A stretch of DNA of 45,890 bases from Gammaproteobacteria bacterium (GTDB lineage Bacteria > Pseudomonadota > Gammaproteobacteria > Pseudomonadales > Azotimanducaceae), in contig JAPOOX010000331.1 of assembly GCA_026713185.1 (NCBI GenBank), positions 1-45,890 of the forward strand. The letters run 5' to 3'. Positions 27,192 through 37,506 of the stretch are shown piece by piece; within the stretch, counting starts at the first letter, position 1; each line of letters begins with the position of its first letter. The notes beneath the pieces are model-generated. The model ran no database searches. It was given only the letters and a program-made list of their open reading frames with translations, and was not told the origin of the DNA. The position numbers and the translations under genes are program-made.

Positions 27192-29777
27192 TTGCTTGAC
27201 ACATACCGCGAACATGTTGCCGAACGGGCAAAGCTGGGAATCGTCCCCAAACCTCTGACTGCAGAACAGGTTAACGATCTGGTAGCACTTTTAAAAGCAC
27301 CTCCTTCAGGTGAAGAAGAGTACATTCTGGATCTCATTTCAAATCGTGTTCCTGCCGGAGTGGATGATGCCGCTTACATCAAGGCAGCATTTCTGGCCGA
27401 CATCGCCAGTGGCAAAGCCACGGCGCCATTGATCAATCGGGTCATGGCAACCGAATTACTGGGCACAATGCTCGGTGGTTATAACATTCAACCACTCATC
27501 AGCCTGCTGGATGACGAAACTGTTGCTGCAACCGCCGCTGCCAAACTGTCCGAAACGCTGCTCATGTTTGATGCCCGTCATGATGTCATCGAAAAAGCAG
27601 ATTCCAACCAATATGCCAGATCGGTGTTGACATCCTGGGCAAACGCGGATTGGTTCACTACCCGTCCCAATGTACCGGAAAAAATCACTGTCACCGTATT
27701 CATGGTTGAAGGCGAGACCAACACTGACGATCTTTCACCCGCAAAAGAAGCATGGAGTCGTCCCGATATTCCACTACACGCGCAATCCATGCTGGCAAAT
27801 CGGATGGACGACCCCCTGGGCAAAATAAATGAATTGAAAAAGAAAGGTCATTCTCTTGCCTATGTCGGTGATGTAGTGGGCACAGGATCATCGAGAAAAT
27901 CTGCAACCAACTCTGTCCTCTGGCACATGGGCAATGACATTCCCTTTATTCCCAACAAGCGTGATGGCGGCATAGTCCTCGGCGGCAAGATCGCGCCCAT
28001 CTTCTTCAATACATTGGAGGATGCCGGTGCATTGCCGATAGAGTGTGACGTTTCCGGGATGAACATGGGTGATGTCATCAGCATCTATCCCTATGAAGGC
28101 AGGATCGTTAATGAAGAATCCGGCGAAACAATAGCAAATTTTGAACTGGCAACCGAGGTGTTGCTGGATGAGGTACAGGCAGGGGGCCGGATTCCCCTTA
28201 TTATCGGGCGGGGACTGACCAGTCGTGCCAGGGAAGCACTCGGGCTGGGACCGGGCACGGTATTCCGCAATCCTATTCCAGCCGATAAATCGAATAAAGG
28301 CTACACCCTGGCTCAGAAAATAGTCGGCAGAGCATGTGATGTTGAAGGTGTAAGACCCGGCACATATTGCGAACCCAGAATGACGACTATCGGCTCACAG
28401 GACACGACAGGACCAATGACGCGGGATGAACTGAAGGAACTCGCCTGTCTTGGGTTCAATGCCGATCTGGTAATGCAGTCATTCTGTCATACTGCGGCAT
28501 ATCCCAAACCTGTGGATATAGACACACAGCATACTTTACCGGACTTCATCCAGACTCGCGGGGGTGTTGCACTCAGACCTGGCGATGGCATTATCCATTC
28601 CTGGCTTAACCGTATGCTGCTCCCGGATACAGTAGGCACCGGTGGCGATTCCCATACACGATTCCCCATCGGGATCAGCTTTCCAGCCGGTTCCGGACTC
28701 GTTGCCTTTGCCGCTGCCATCGGTCAGATGCCTCTTGATATGCCAGAGTCCGTGCTGGTTCGTTTTAAAGGAGAAATGCAGCCTGGCATCACACTGCGCG
28801 ACCTGGTCAATGCCATCCCCTATGCTGCAATACAACAGGGATTGCTTACCGTTGGGGCGGAAGGCAAGAAGAATGTCTTTTCCGGGCGAATTCTCGAAAT
28901 CGAGGGACTGCCAAATCTGAAAGTGGAGCAGGCATTTGAAATTTCCGATGCCTCGGCGGAACGTTCTGCCGGGGGTTGCACCATCAGATTGGACAAGGCT
29001 CCGATCATTGAATACATCAACTCCAATATCACGCTGCTCAAGTGGATGATCAGCGAAGGGTACGGTGACGCACGAACCATTGCCCGGCGTATCAGTGAAA
29101 TGGACGCCTGGATCAATGACCCAGTGCTGCTGGAACCGGACGAAGATGCCATGTATACCGAGATTATCGAGATTGATCTCAATGAAATTAAAGAACCACT
29201 GCTCGCCTGTCCGAACGATCCCGATGATATCAAACCATTGTCAGCAGTCGCCGGAGATCATATCGATGAAGTATTCATTGGCTCATGCATGACCAATATT
29301 GGTCATTTCAGGGCGGCGGCAAGAATGCTGGACCAGGCCAGAGCCATTCCAACACGGCTGTGGATATCACCGCCAACCCGGATGGATCAGCATCAACTGA
29401 TGGAAGAAGGTGTATACAGCATCTTTGCCCAGGCAGGCGCCAGAACGGAAATGCCGGGTTGTTCACTGTGTATGGGTAATCAGGCTCGTGTAGACCCACA
29501 CACTACCTGCGTCTCCACCTCAACGAGAAACTTTCCCAACCGTCTGGGAGATGACGCCAACGTTTATCTCGCGTCCGCAGAACTGGCGGCAATCTCCAGC
29601 ATTCTTGGAAGACTTCCAACAGTCGATGAATACATGGAATACGCCAGGGAACTGGATACCATAGGTGATGACATTTACCGATATCTCAATTTCCATGAAA
29701 TAGATTCGTTTCAGAAATCTGCCGCAGAAGCAGTCATTCCTGCAATCAACATCGTAGAAATACCCCGAAACGACTAA
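27192..29777 (+). CDS. acnB: Bifunctional aconitate hydratase 2 / 2-methylisocitrate dehydratase
   Basis: This 861-residue AcnB interconverts citrate and isocitrate in the TCA cycle, with a 4Fe-4S cluster. The opening LDTYREHVAERAKLGIVPKPL is the HEAT-like N-terminal domain. The swivel domain carries GDVVGTGSSRKSATNSV, and the catalytic domains follow. Cluster cysteines are visible in FIGSCMTNIGHF and in PGCSLCMGNQARV. The start is TTG at 27192 with AGGAG 6 bp upstream; the frame and family alignment support it, as AcnB normally begins MLEEYR. Length equals the family norm. Monocistronic. Confidence 0.96.
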   Translation: MLDTYREHVAERAKLGIVPKPLTAEQVNDLVALLKAPPSGEEEYILDLISNRVPAGVDDAAYIKAAFLADIASGKATAPLINRVMATELLGTMLGGYNIQPLISLLDDETVAATAAAKLSETLLMFDARHDVIEKADSNQYARSVLTSWANADWFTTRPNVPEKITVTVFMVEGETNTDDLSPAKEAWSRPDIPLHAQSMLANRMDDPLGKINELKKKGHSLAYVGDVVGTGSSRKSATNSVLWHMGNDIPFIPNKRDGGIVLGGKIAPIFFNTLEDAGALPIECDVSGMNMGDVISIYPYEGRIVNEESGETIANFELATEVLLDEVQAGGRIPLIIGRGLTSRAREALGLGPGTVFRNPIPADKSNKGYTLAQKIVGRACDVEGVRPGTYCEPRMTTIGSQDTTGPMTRDELKELACLGFNADLVMQSFCHTAAYPKPVDIDTQHTLPDFIQTRGGVALRPGDGIIHSWLNRMLLPDTVGTGGDSHTRFPIGISFPAGSGLVAFAAAIGQMPLDMPESVLVRFKGEMQPGITLRDLVNAIPYAAIQQGLLTVGAEGKKNVFSGRILEIEGLPNLKVEQAFEISDASAERSAGGCTIRLDKAPIIEYINSNITLLKWMISEGYGDARTIARRISEMDAWINDPVLLEPDEDAMYTEIIEIDLNEIKEPLLACPNDPDDIKPLSAVAGDHIDEVFIGSCMTNIGHFRAAARMLDQARAIPTRLWISPPTRMDQHQLMEEGVYSIFAQAGARTEMPGCSLCMGNQARVDPHTTCVSTSTRNFPNRLGDDANVYLASAELAAISSILGRLPTVDEYMEYARELDTIGDDIYRYLNFHEIDSFQKSAAEAVIPAINIVEIPRND

Positions 29778-29842
29778 TTCCCAAAACAGAACACCCTCGC
29801 TATTGAAGCGAACTAACAAATACATACGATTTACGCTATACA

Positions 29843-29989
29843 GCAGATGGCTTTGGGGTGTTCGTTTGCGTAAGCCTAATGTCGCAGCGCCGAGCTGGAG
29901 GAGAGAGACTACAGGCTCTCGGGGGAAGCGAGGAAATCCCGGAGGGACGCGCAGACGCTGAAGCAAATGAATGCCCCAAAGCCATCTGC
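29843..29989. repeat. Complete inverted-repeat element, 147 bp
   Basis: Terminal arms 29843-29875 and 29957-29989 match at 28 of 33 positions, beginning with perfect GCAGATGGCTTTGGGG and its complement. The 81-bp interior has its own small stems (GAGAG...CTCTC). A left-half copy is at 23165-23246. No open reading frame is inside. It looks like a non-autonomous mobile or REP/MITE-type element, or a structured RNA, between convergent acnB and purF. Confidence 0.85.
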
Positions 29990-30047
29990 GAACAGCCTCG
30001 TTAACAAAACGATCTATCCAACAAGTACAACATCCGACAAACAGCAG

Positions 30048-31556
30048 TTATTCATGGTTATGCAAATCCATGACTTCAGTATCCGACAGATGCTGAAGTT
30101 TAGCACTATCATTTCGTAACGATTCGATTCTGTCGAGGTAAGTATCATCAACACCGCCGGTCACGTAATCGCCATCGAAAACAGAGGTATCGAATCTTTT
30201 AATACGGTCGTTGATTCCCATAGAACAGGATACCAGATCCTCAAGGTCCTGATAGACCAGCCAGTCCACACCCATGTAGTCGGCAATCTCCTGCTCGCTT
30301 TGCCCGTGAGCAAGGAACTCGCTGGCTGCCGGCATATCAATCCCGTAAACGTTCGGATACCTGACAGGCGGAGCAGCAGATGCAAGATAGACCTTTCTGG
30401 CACCGGCATCCCGAGCCAGTTGAACTATCTGCCTGGAAGTCGTCCCACGAACAATGGTGTCATCGACCAGAAGAACATTCTTGTCGCGGAATTCCAGCTC
30501 TATGGCATTAAATTTACGGCGAACCGATTTCTGACGCTGCTGCTGTGCCGGCATGATAAAGGTTCTGCCAATGTACCGATTCTTCACCAGACCTTCCCGA
30601 TACTTGACATCAAGGCGGTGTGCCATCGGTAATGCCGCAGTGCAACTGGTATCCGGGATAGGAATCACAACATCGATATCGTTATCGGGATACAACCTGA
30701 GGATCTTGTCCGCAAGTTTTTCCCCCATCTTGAGCCTGGATTTGTAGACAGAGATACCATCCATCATCGAATCGGGACGAGCCAGATACACCTGTTCAAA
30801 AATGCAGGGGCTGTATTGTGCATTGCGGGAACATTGCTGCCTGTGTAACTGACCATTCGTCTGTATAACAACTGCTTCTCCCGGCTCAACATCGTCGATA
30901 ACGTCAAAACCAAGCACATCAAGCGCCACACTTTCTGATGCGATCATATATTCAGGACCATCTTTTGTTTCCCGCTTACCGAACACCATCGGTCTGATGC
31001 CATAAGGATCCCGAAAACCAACGATGCCGTAACCGATGATCAAGGCTATGACGGCATAGGCGCCTACCGCCCGTTCGTGTACTCGTTCGATTGCCCGGAA
31101 GATATCTCCGGGCGACAATCTTAGTCCCGCTACGTCCTGCAATTCATGTGCAAACACGTTAAGCAGTACTTCCGAATCCGAACTTGTATTGATATGCCTC
31201 CGGTCAGCGCGAAACAGGTCCTCATTTAATTGATCATCGTTGATGAGATTGCCGTTGTGAGCCATGCAGATGCCGAATGGAGAATTAACATACATGGGTT
31301 GTGCTTCCGCAGAGCTGGCCGTACCAGCCGTAGGATAACGAACATGGGCAATCCCCATATTGCCTTGTAATCGATCCAGATGCTCCTGTCGGAACACATC
31401 AAGGACAAGACCGTTTCTCTTGCGCTGCTGCACAGTATCGCCTTTACAGGTGACCATACCTGCCGCATCCTGGCCGCGATGTTGAAGTAATGTCAGCGCT
31501 TCATACAAATCGTATTGAACGTCTTGACGACCAACCATTCCTGCCAAACCACACAT
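30048..31556 (-). CDS. purF: Amidophosphoribosyltransferase
   Basis: This 502-residue enzyme catalyses the first committed step of purine synthesis, making phosphoribosylamine from PRPP and glutamine. The N-terminal Ntn glutaminase begins MCGLAG with catalytic Cys2 and no propeptide. The PRPP loop reads VLLVDDTIVRGTTS in the C-terminal half. AAGGAA precedes ATG. It starts 1 bp after the cvpA stop in the classical cvpA-purF order and ends the long minus-strand block. metZ, common after purF in pseudomonads, is absent here. Confidence 0.96.
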   Translation of the reverse strand: MCGLAGMVGRQDVQYDLYEALTLLQHRGQDAAGMVTCKGDTVQQRKRNGLVLDVFRQEHLDRLQGNMGIAHVRYPTAGTASSAEAQPMYVNSPFGICMAHNGNLINDDQLNEDLFRADRRHINTSSDSEVLLNVFAHELQDVAGLRLSPGDIFRAIERVHERAVGAYAVIALIIGYGIVGFRDPYGIRPMVFGKRETKDGPEYMIASESVALDVLGFDVIDDVEPGEAVVIQTNGQLHRQQCSRNAQYSPCIFEQVYLARPDSMMDGISVYKSRLKMGEKLADKILRLYPDNDIDVVIPIPDTSCTAALPMAHRLDVKYREGLVKNRYIGRTFIMPAQQQRQKSVRRKFNAIELEFRDKNVLLVDDTIVRGTTSRQIVQLARDAGARKVYLASAAPPVRYPNVYGIDMPAASEFLAHGQSEQEIADYMGVDWLVYQDLEDLVSCSMGINDRIKRFDTSVFDGDYVTGGVDDTYLDRIESLRNDSAKLQHLSDTEVMDLHNHE

Positions 31557-32066
31557 TTAAATTCCTTCTTCCCCGACATAATCTATCAATTGTCCACCCT
31601 GCTCACGAATCATGGGAGCAATCCAATCCAGAGCGCCCATAAAATGAGGAATCAGGGCAGATTCACGCCACCAACTGTCATCTTTCATCGGCGTCAGATA
31701 GAACAGTGCAACCAGAACAATCCATACTACCAACACACCCCTTGCCAGCCCAAAACACATACCCAGAAAACTGTCCGTGCTGCCAAGTCCCGAGATTTTT
31801 ACCCCCTGGGAAACCAGACGAGTGATCAGACTGCCCACAAACAACGACACAACAAACAGCAGCACAACTGCAATCGCCAGTCTGATACTCGGGATTGCAA
31901 CATATTCAACCAGCAATTCAGAGACCTGCAGGCAGAACATCCTGGAAACCATAATGGCAACCACAAGGTTAACCAGAGACAGCGCTTCCTTGACAAACCC
32001 CCGCATGATACTGACGAGCGCAGATGCCACGATGACGCCAAGAATGACCCAGTCGACAGTACCCAT
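31557..32066 (-). CDS. cvpA: CvpA family membrane protein
   Basis: This 169-residue protein has four hydrophobic segments (about 5-22, 28-48, 64-86, 103-125) and the opening MGTVDWVILGVIVASALVS, typical of CvpA (colicin V production protein). CvpA contributes to envelope homeostasis; the precise role is unsettled. It immediately precedes purF, as in other Gammaproteobacteria. Confidence 0.93.
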   Translation of the reverse strand: MGTVDWVILGVIVASALVSIMRGFVKEALSLVNLVVAIMVSRMFCLQVSELLVEYVAIPSIRLAIAVVLLFVVSLFVGSLITRLVSQGVKISGLGSTDSFLGMCFGLARGVLVVWIVLVALFYLTPMKDDSWWRESALIPHFMGALDWIAPMIREQGGQLIDYVGEEGI

Positions 32067-32081
32067 CGGTTAAACTCTTGT

Positions 32082-32633
32082 CTATCCGCCAAGTTGGGTT
32101 GCATCATCCTCAACCCGGTAACGAATAATGTGACCTTCCAGTTGCATTCGCGATTTAATTTCCTGACTTGTCTTTTCCAGCGCCTTTCTATCCATCATTG
32201 GACCCACCAGAACTTTAAAAGCATCTCCTTCATCAGTTTTATGTTGCAGAATGTAACTCCGGTATTGCGCATCTCTCAATTCGGCACGCAATTTCACAGC
32301 ATTCTTCCTGTCCTTGAAGCTGCCGAATTGCAGACTCCAAGCTACAGGCAGGTGATTATTGTCGAGAGCATATGCCTCCATTTCCGAATAGTCGGTTTCA
32401 TCGATAATCTCTTCAGGCAGTTGGGCAGCACTGTCCTGTTCCATTTGCTGAATGTTTCTGGTGAGATCGGAAATCGCAATTTCCTGGATGTCGAAATTCG
32501 GAGAATCAGGGATGTCAGTGACAACTCGCGCCCTGTCCTCCCTGGACCCATCCAGCAGCAAGGGCAAAATAATGATGGCGAGACTGGTTAACACAATCGC
32601 CCCAACCACTCTTTGTCTGAGACCGGCTTTCAC
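32082..32633 (-). CDS. dedD: SPOR-domain protein, DedD-like
   Basis: This 183-residue protein has a short cytoplasmic start, one membrane helix (about 10-27: VGAIVLTSLAIIILPLLL), a linker, and a C-terminal SPOR domain (about 95-175, starting WSLQFGSFKDRKNAVKL). SPOR domains bind denuded peptidoglycan glycan at the division septum. GTG at 32631-32633 shares one base with the folC stop. Position between folC and cvpA matches DedD. Confidence 0.9.
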   Translation of the reverse strand: MKAGLRQRVVGAIVLTSLAIIILPLLLDGSREDRARVVTDIPDSPNFDIQEIAISDLTRNIQQMEQDSAAQLPEEIIDETDYSEMEAYALDNNHLPVAWSLQFGSFKDRKNAVKLRAELRDAQYRSYILQHKTDEGDAFKVLVGPMMDRKALEKTSQEIKSRMQLEGHIIRYRVEDDATQLGG

Positions 32634-33988
32634 TACCTGACACTACGCTCTGTAACTCCAGGAGAATCTTCAGCCTGCCAGCCAGAGTCGGACGATGAAC
32701 CCGGTCCAACATCCCGGGTTGTTGCACTGGTTCCATCATATTCGACAGCCATATGAAGAACACCGGCAACAACTGGAAACGAGCCAAAAACAAGTATCAT
32801 GTCTTCGATGGCACAGTTCCTCAAAGCTTTGCTGAATGCATTGGCTATATTATCACAGGACTGAACACGGCAACCATTATCTTCTATGACCCTGGCCAGT
32901 TCCTGTGAAGTTGCCGCCCGTTCGTCGTCCATATCAGTGAAATACCAGTGGTCTACCCTATCGTCAAACATTGGCAGAATCTCTGAAAATGCCTTGTCCC
33001 GATACATTCCCACAACAGAATGTAATTTTCCGGTTTTGTTCAGTGACTGCAGATAATTCAATAAATACATCGCCGCAGCAGGGTTATGGGCAACATCCAG
33101 CAATACATCCGGTTTTCTTTGCAGCCATTGCAACCTGCCCGGCAGGTGAGCATCGGCAATAACACGTCTGACGTCTTCTGCACCGGGATAAATTCCGGCG
33201 AGCATAACCGCCTGCAGCGCAGCTGCTGCACTGTCTCCCGGCATTGCCGGAGTCGGCAATTCAGTCACTGACAGACTTTCTACAGAGATGACTCCGGGTC
33301 GGTACTCAAAATCCTGTCCGATATATTTCACTACACACTTGCAGGATTCCGCATATGCCACTAGCGATTCCGGTGGTGATCGATCTGATATGACACTATA
33401 TTTCCCTGGTCGCAGGATCGCTGCCTTCTCGACTGCTATCAATTCCCGACTGTCGCCAAGCCATTCCTGGTGATCAAGCGCAATCTGGGTAACCACCGAT
33501 ACGTCCGGATCAATGATATTCATTGCGTCCAGTCTGCCACCAAGACCAATTTCCAGGACAGTAACGTCTACCTGTCGCTGCTTGAACAGGTACAGGGATG
33601 CCAGGGTTGAAAACTCGAAATACGTCAGAGAGATATCTCCCCGGATTGAATTGATTATCTCGAATGCTGCACAGATTTCCTCATCCGGAACGGGGATGCC
33701 ATTAATCTGGATCCGTTCGTTGAATGACAACAGATGCGGGGATGTGCTTTTACCCACGACAAGTCCGGTATCACGGCAGAAGCGGTCAATATACTCACAG
33801 GTCGAACCCTTGCCATTGGTACCTGCAACAAGAAAAATAATTCCATCGGGATGCAGCAGATCCATTCGTTCGGCGACTGTTTTAACTCTGTCCAGTCCAA
33901 GGTCCCACTTCCTGGGGTGAAGAGATTCGATATGCTCAAGCCAGTCGGCCAGGGATCTAGCAGGCATCCAGGGTCTGCCGGATTTCAT
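32633..33988 (-). CDS. folC: Folylpolyglutamate / dihydrofolate synthase
   Basis: This 451-residue Mur-ligase-like enzyme adds glutamate to dihydropteroate and folates. The P-loop GTNGKGST (about 56-63), LGGRLDAMNIIDPDVSVVT (about 150-168) and DVAHNPAAA (about 295-303) are family marks. Two starts are possible: ATG at 33988, overlapping trpA by 32 bp, or ATG at 33967, overlapping by 11 bp. Neither has a strong ribosome-binding site, so coupling to trpA is likely. accD, usually found just before folC, is missing. Confidence 0.93.
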   Translation of the reverse strand: MKSGRPWMPARSLADWLEHIESLHPRKWDLGLDRVKTVAERMDLLHPDGIIFLVAGTNGKGSTCEYIDRFCRDTGLVVGKSTSPHLLSFNERIQINGIPVPDEEICAAFEIINSIRGDISLTYFEFSTLASLYLFKQRQVDVTVLEIGLGGRLDAMNIIDPDVSVVTQIALDHQEWLGDSRELIAVEKAAILRPGKYSVISDRSPPESLVAYAESCKCVVKYIGQDFEYRPGVISVESLSVTELPTPAMPGDSAAAALQAVMLAGIYPGAEDVRRVIADAHLPGRLQWLQRKPDVLLDVAHNPAAAMYLLNYLQSLNKTGKLHSVVGMYRDKAFSEILPMFDDRVDHWYFTDMDDERAATSQELARVIEDNGCRVQSCDNIANAFSKALRNCAIEDMILVFGSFPVVAGVLHMAVEYDGTSATTRDVGPGSSSDSGWQAEDSPGVTERSVR

Positions 33989-34772
33989 AGACCAGCCTGG
34001 TAATGGAACGACTCATTTCCGCGTAATCCTTCTGATGAATGCCCATGAGATTGACAATGGCCGTTCCGACAGCGACACCATCGGAAAAATTGGCGACGCT
34101 GGCGGCTGTTTCGCCATTACTGATACCGAAACCTACCATAACCGGCAGGGTACTGAGAGATCGGAATCGGTTGAGTTTTTCCGCGACATCGTTGACATCA
34201 ATTGTAGCCGCCCCGGTAGTTCCCTTGAGAGATACATAATAAACAAAGCCGCTGCTCGCCGAACAAATCAATGCAGCGCGCTCATCAGTTGTTGTCGGCG
34301 CCAACAGATAGACCAGGTCAATTGCACTGGCGGTCAGGGTCGAGTGAAGGTCTCCTGCCTCTTCCGGTGGAAGATTAACGATGATGACTCCATCGACTCC
34401 CGCTACGGATGCACGTCTGGCAAAGTCTTCATAACCCATGGCTTCTATTGGATTGAGATAACCCATCAGGATAACCGGGGTTACCTGATCCTTAACCCGA
34501 AACTCAGCCACCATATCAAGACAATCGGTCAGCGAAACGCCATGACTCAGCGCCCTTTCATGAGCCAACTGAATCACCGGGCCTTCGGCTTCCGGATCTG
34601 AGAATGGCACTCCCAGTTCAATGGCATTGACTCCAGCGCGCACCAGATCGTGCATGAGATCAACCGTCATTGACGGAACCGGGTCTCCGGCGACGATATA
34701 TGCCAGCAGCGCCTTGCTGTTCTGCTCTGAAAGTCTGGCAAATCGGGCTTCAAGTCTGCTCAATGTTTTCAA
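33957..34772 (-). CDS. trpA: Tryptophan synthase alpha chain
   Basis: This 271-residue TIM barrel cleaves indole-3-glycerol phosphate. Catalytic Glu (E. coli Glu49) is Glu52 in [12 protein letters not shown]. The second catalytic acid (E. coli Asp60 in ADGP) reads Glu63 in EAEGP, a conservative but notable change. The phosphate site GFGISNGE is normal. TTG start at 34770-34772 overlaps the trpB stop as TTGA, so translation is coupled. Confidence 0.93.
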   Translation of the reverse strand: MKTLSRLEARFARLSEQNSKALLAYIVAGDPVPSMTVDLMHDLVRAGVNAIELGVPFSDPEAEGPVIQLAHERALSHGVSLTDCLDMVAEFRVKDQVTPVILMGYLNPIEAMGYEDFARRASVAGVDGVIIVNLPPEEAGDLHSTLTASAIDLVYLLAPTTTDERAALICSASSGFVYYVSLKGTTGAATIDVNDVAEKLNRFRSLSTLPVMVGFGISNGETAASVANFSDGVAVGTAIVNLMGIHQKDYAEMSRSITRLVYEIRQTLDAC

Positions 34773-35992
34773 TCCTGAGTTATGGAAATTCCGTCAATTT
34801 TTGCCACAATGGGTATATCCTTGTCGCCTCTGCCGGAGAGATTGATAACAATCGTCTCATTCTTTCCCATTGTTCCTGCAAGCTGCATTCCATAGGCAAC
34901 TGCGTGTGATGACTCCAACGCCGGCAGAATACCTTCCAGCAGATTGAGCTGGCGGAATGCGCCCAGTGCCTCCTCATCGTCAATTGCCACATATTCCGCC
35001 CGGCCAATATCTTTCAGCCAGGCGTGTTCTGGCCCCACACCGGGATAGTCAAGGCCGGCTGATATCGAATGCGTATGTACAATCTGCCCATGTGCATCAT
35101 CCATGAGGTAAGTACGATTCCCGTGCAGGACACCGATTCTGCCATCATTCAGGGGGGCGGCATGAAGTCCTGTCTCAAGGCCGTGTCCCGCTGCCTCAAC
35201 ACCAATGAGCCGTACGGATTCGTCTGTCAGAAATGGATAAAAAATCCCCATGGCATTCGCCCCGCCGCCGACACAAGCCACAACAGCATCAGGAAGCCCA
35301 CTGTGTAGTGCATCGAACTGCTCTTTGGTTTCCCTGCCGATAACCGACTGGAAATCACGTACCAGCATGGGATATGGATGCGGACCCGCGACTGTACCGA
35401 TAATGTAATGAGTATTATCAACATTGGTAACCCAGTCGCGCATGGCTTCATTCAAAGCATCTTTCAATGTTTTTGAACCTGAAGTTACCGGTACAACCTC
35501 GGCGCCAAGCAGTTTCATCCGATAAACGTTAAGACTCTGCCGCGAAACATCCTCACTGCCCATATAAACCTGGCACTCCAGACCGAAACGTGCAGCTACC
35601 GTTGCAGATGCAACTCCATGCTGTCCGGCGCCAGTCTCGGCGATGATTCTTGGTTTGCCCATGTGTCTGGCCAACAGTGCCTGACCAATACAGTTGTTGA
35701 TCTTGTGTGCTCCGGTATGATTGAGATCCTCTCGTTTGAGGTATATCTGTGCACCGCCCACTTCATTCGTCAGTCGTTCGGCAAAATACAGCGGAGAGGA
35801 ACGTCCAACATAGTGGGTCATATCGCTCTGTAGTTCTGCAAGGAAATTGGCATCCTTCCTGAGGCGTCCGTATTCAGCCTCCAGCTCCTGCAAAGCAGTC
35901 ATCAATGTTTCGGCAACGAACTTGCCGCCAAACACGCCGAAATGTCCCATGTCATCCGGAAACGAATATAAATCTTCATTAATGCCTTGCAC
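34769..35992 (-). CDS. trpB: Tryptophan synthase beta chain
   Basis: This 407-residue PLP enzyme condenses indole and serine. The PLP lysine is Lys97 in HTGAHKINN (E. coli Lys87). GGGANAMG binds the cofactor phosphate, and EDLNHTG and the tunnel-lining regions look intact. GTG start at 35990-35992 has AGGAG 5 bp upstream. It follows trpF by 11 bp. Confidence 0.96.
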   Translation of the reverse strand: MQGINEDLYSFPDDMGHFGVFGGKFVAETLMTALQELEAEYGRLRKDANFLAELQSDMTHYVGRSSPLYFAERLTNEVGGAQIYLKREDLNHTGAHKINNCIGQALLARHMGKPRIIAETGAGQHGVASATVAARFGLECQVYMGSEDVSRQSLNVYRMKLLGAEVVPVTSGSKTLKDALNEAMRDWVTNVDNTHYIIGTVAGPHPYPMLVRDFQSVIGRETKEQFDALHSGLPDAVVACVGGGANAMGIFYPFLTDESVRLIGVEAAGHGLETGLHAAPLNDGRIGVLHGNRTYLMDDAHGQIVHTHSISAGLDYPGVGPEHAWLKDIGRAEYVAIDDEEALGAFRQLNLLEGILPALESSHAVAYGMQLAGTMGKNETIVINLSGRGDKDIPIVAKIDGISITQD

Positions 35993-36003
35993 AGTTACTC
36001 CTG

Positions 36004-36627
36004 TTAACCCAGGTCAGCTCTGGAAACGGACCTGACAAATGCCTCTATCAGAAGGCCATCCTTAATACCCGGACTCGATTCCACACCACTACTGACGTCC
36101 ACACCATAGGGTTTTACTATCCTGATTGCCTGCTGCACGTTATCGGCACACAAGCCTCCGGCCAATATCACCGGTTTTTCCAGTTCCGGTACCTGAGTCC
36201 AGTCAAAACTGATCCCGGTTCCTCCCAATTGTCCATCCACCCAGGCATCAAGCAGCAAGCCGATGCTGTCCGGAAAGAGTGTCGGCAACCTCTCAATATC
36301 GGTTTCTTTATCGACTCTGACCGCCTTGATAAAAGGTTTGTCAAACGATCGGCAAAAATCGTTTTGTTCATCACCGTGAAACTGCAGCAGATCAAAGTTA
36401 CACCGGTCAATCACAGACTCAATCTGACTCCCGGAATGATCAACAAACAGACCAACTGTTGTTATAAACGGCGGGACTTCGTTTAACAATTCCTCTGTTC
36501 TTTCCGGAGTCAGAAATCTTGAACTGGGTTCATACATATTAAATCCCAGAGCATCAACACCGGTGTTTACTGCAGTCTGCACAGCCTCCACAGATGTAAT
36601 ACCACAGATTTTGATTCGCGTTCGCAT
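36004..36627 (-). CDS. trpF: Phosphoribosylanthranilate isomerase
   Basis: This 207-residue TIM barrel performs the Amadori rearrangement in tryptophan synthesis. The N-terminal KICGIT with catalytic Cys (residue 8) is intact. The general-acid Asp is in [14 protein letters not shown] (near residue 127). [16 protein letters not shown] (about 173-188) is the phosphate-binding end. It is the first of the trpF-trpB-trpA genes; the other trp genes are not in this window. Confidence 0.94.
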   Translation of the reverse strand: MRTRIKICGITSVEAVQTAVNTGVDALGFNMYEPSSRFLTPERTEELLNEVPPFITTVGLFVDHSGSQIESVIDRCNFDLLQFHGDEQNDFCRSFDKPFIKAVRVDKETDIERLPTLFPDSIGLLLDAWVDGQLGGTGISFDWTQVPELEKPVILAGGLCADNVQQAIRIVKPYGVDVSSGVESSPGIKDGLLIEAFVRSVSRADLG

Positions 36628-36693
36628 TCCTGATGATCCGGCAAGTCTATTTTCAGAGGTGGCAGAGTTTAGCAGAAAACACAGACCAGGACG

Positions 36694-37494
36694 TTAATCC
36701 CGCTCTCGACCATGCAGGAAATGAGGCCAGGACAGGGAGGGAATGGTCGAATCCCCTGCATAGGAAACACCAATCAGAAACAAGCCATCAGGAGGCGCCG
36801 TCCTGCTGCCCATCGTACGATCTTTCAGAGCCAAAAGTTCACCTGGCCATGACTCAGGTTTCCTGGACTCACCCACGTCAATTAATACACCAACGATGTT
36901 CCTGACCATATGATAAAGGTACGCATTGGCAGTGATATCCAACAGAACCAGATCACCGATCCGGTCCACGGTAATGCTATGGACCCGACGCATGGGTGTA
37001 TTCGCCTGACAATTCGCGGCCCGGTAGGACGTAAAATCATTCTCTCCCAGTAGTGCCTGCGCTGATAAATGCATTTTGTCCGTATCCAGAGGGCGATGTA
37101 CATGGGTCATCAAACCCGGCGTCAATGCTGATCGGACAGGGTTGTTATCTATGACATACAGGTAACGACGGGACACTGCGGAAAACCGGGCATCAAAATC
37201 GTCAGGGACTTTGTCTGCCCAGAAAACAGCAATGCTGTCCGGCAAGTATGAATTCGTACCGGAAACCCAGGCACCGGTTTGCCGGTTTGCTGCCGTGGTA
37301 AAATGAACTACCTGATTGGTCGCATGAACACCGGTATCGGTACGCCCGGCACAGGTTACCCTGATCGGTTCATCCGCAATGCGGGAAAGCGCCAACTCCA
37401 GGTTACCCTGGATCGTAGGGGTGTATTCATTCTGGTATTGCCATCCATGGTAAGACGCGCCGTTGTAGGATACTCCGAGGGCTATACGGTTCAA
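36694..37494 (-). CDS. truA: tRNA pseudouridine(38-40) synthase
   Basis: This 266-residue enzyme makes pseudouridine at positions 38-40 of many tRNAs. The catalytic Asp is in AGRTDTGVHATNQV (about 50-63). YNGASYHGWQ (about 10-19) and YLYHMVRNIVGVLIDVG are family marks. The start is read as TTG at 37492-37494, 12 bp after the fimV stop; no good Shine-Dalgarno is visible, so it may depend on coupling. Confidence 0.94.
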   Translation of the reverse strand: MNRIALGVSYNGASYHGWQYQNEYTPTIQGNLELALSRIADEPIRVTCAGRTDTGVHATNQVVHFTTAANRQTGAWVSGTNSYLPDSIAVFWADKVPDDFDARFSAVSRRYLYVIDNNPVRSALTPGLMTHVHRPLDTDKMHLSAQALLGENDFTSYRAANCQANTPMRRVHSITVDRIGDLVLLDITANAYLYHMVRNIVGVLIDVGESRKPESWPGELLALKDRTMGSRTAPPDGLFLIGVSYAGDSTIPSLSWPHFLHGRERD

Positions 37495-37506
37495 TGTAGT
37501 CGCATG

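Noticed and set aside
31515..32591. 358-codon plus-strand frame opposite cvpA and dedD
   Set aside because: It is antisense to conserved genes in their usual order, with His/Asn/Gln-rich low-quality translation and no ribosome-binding site.
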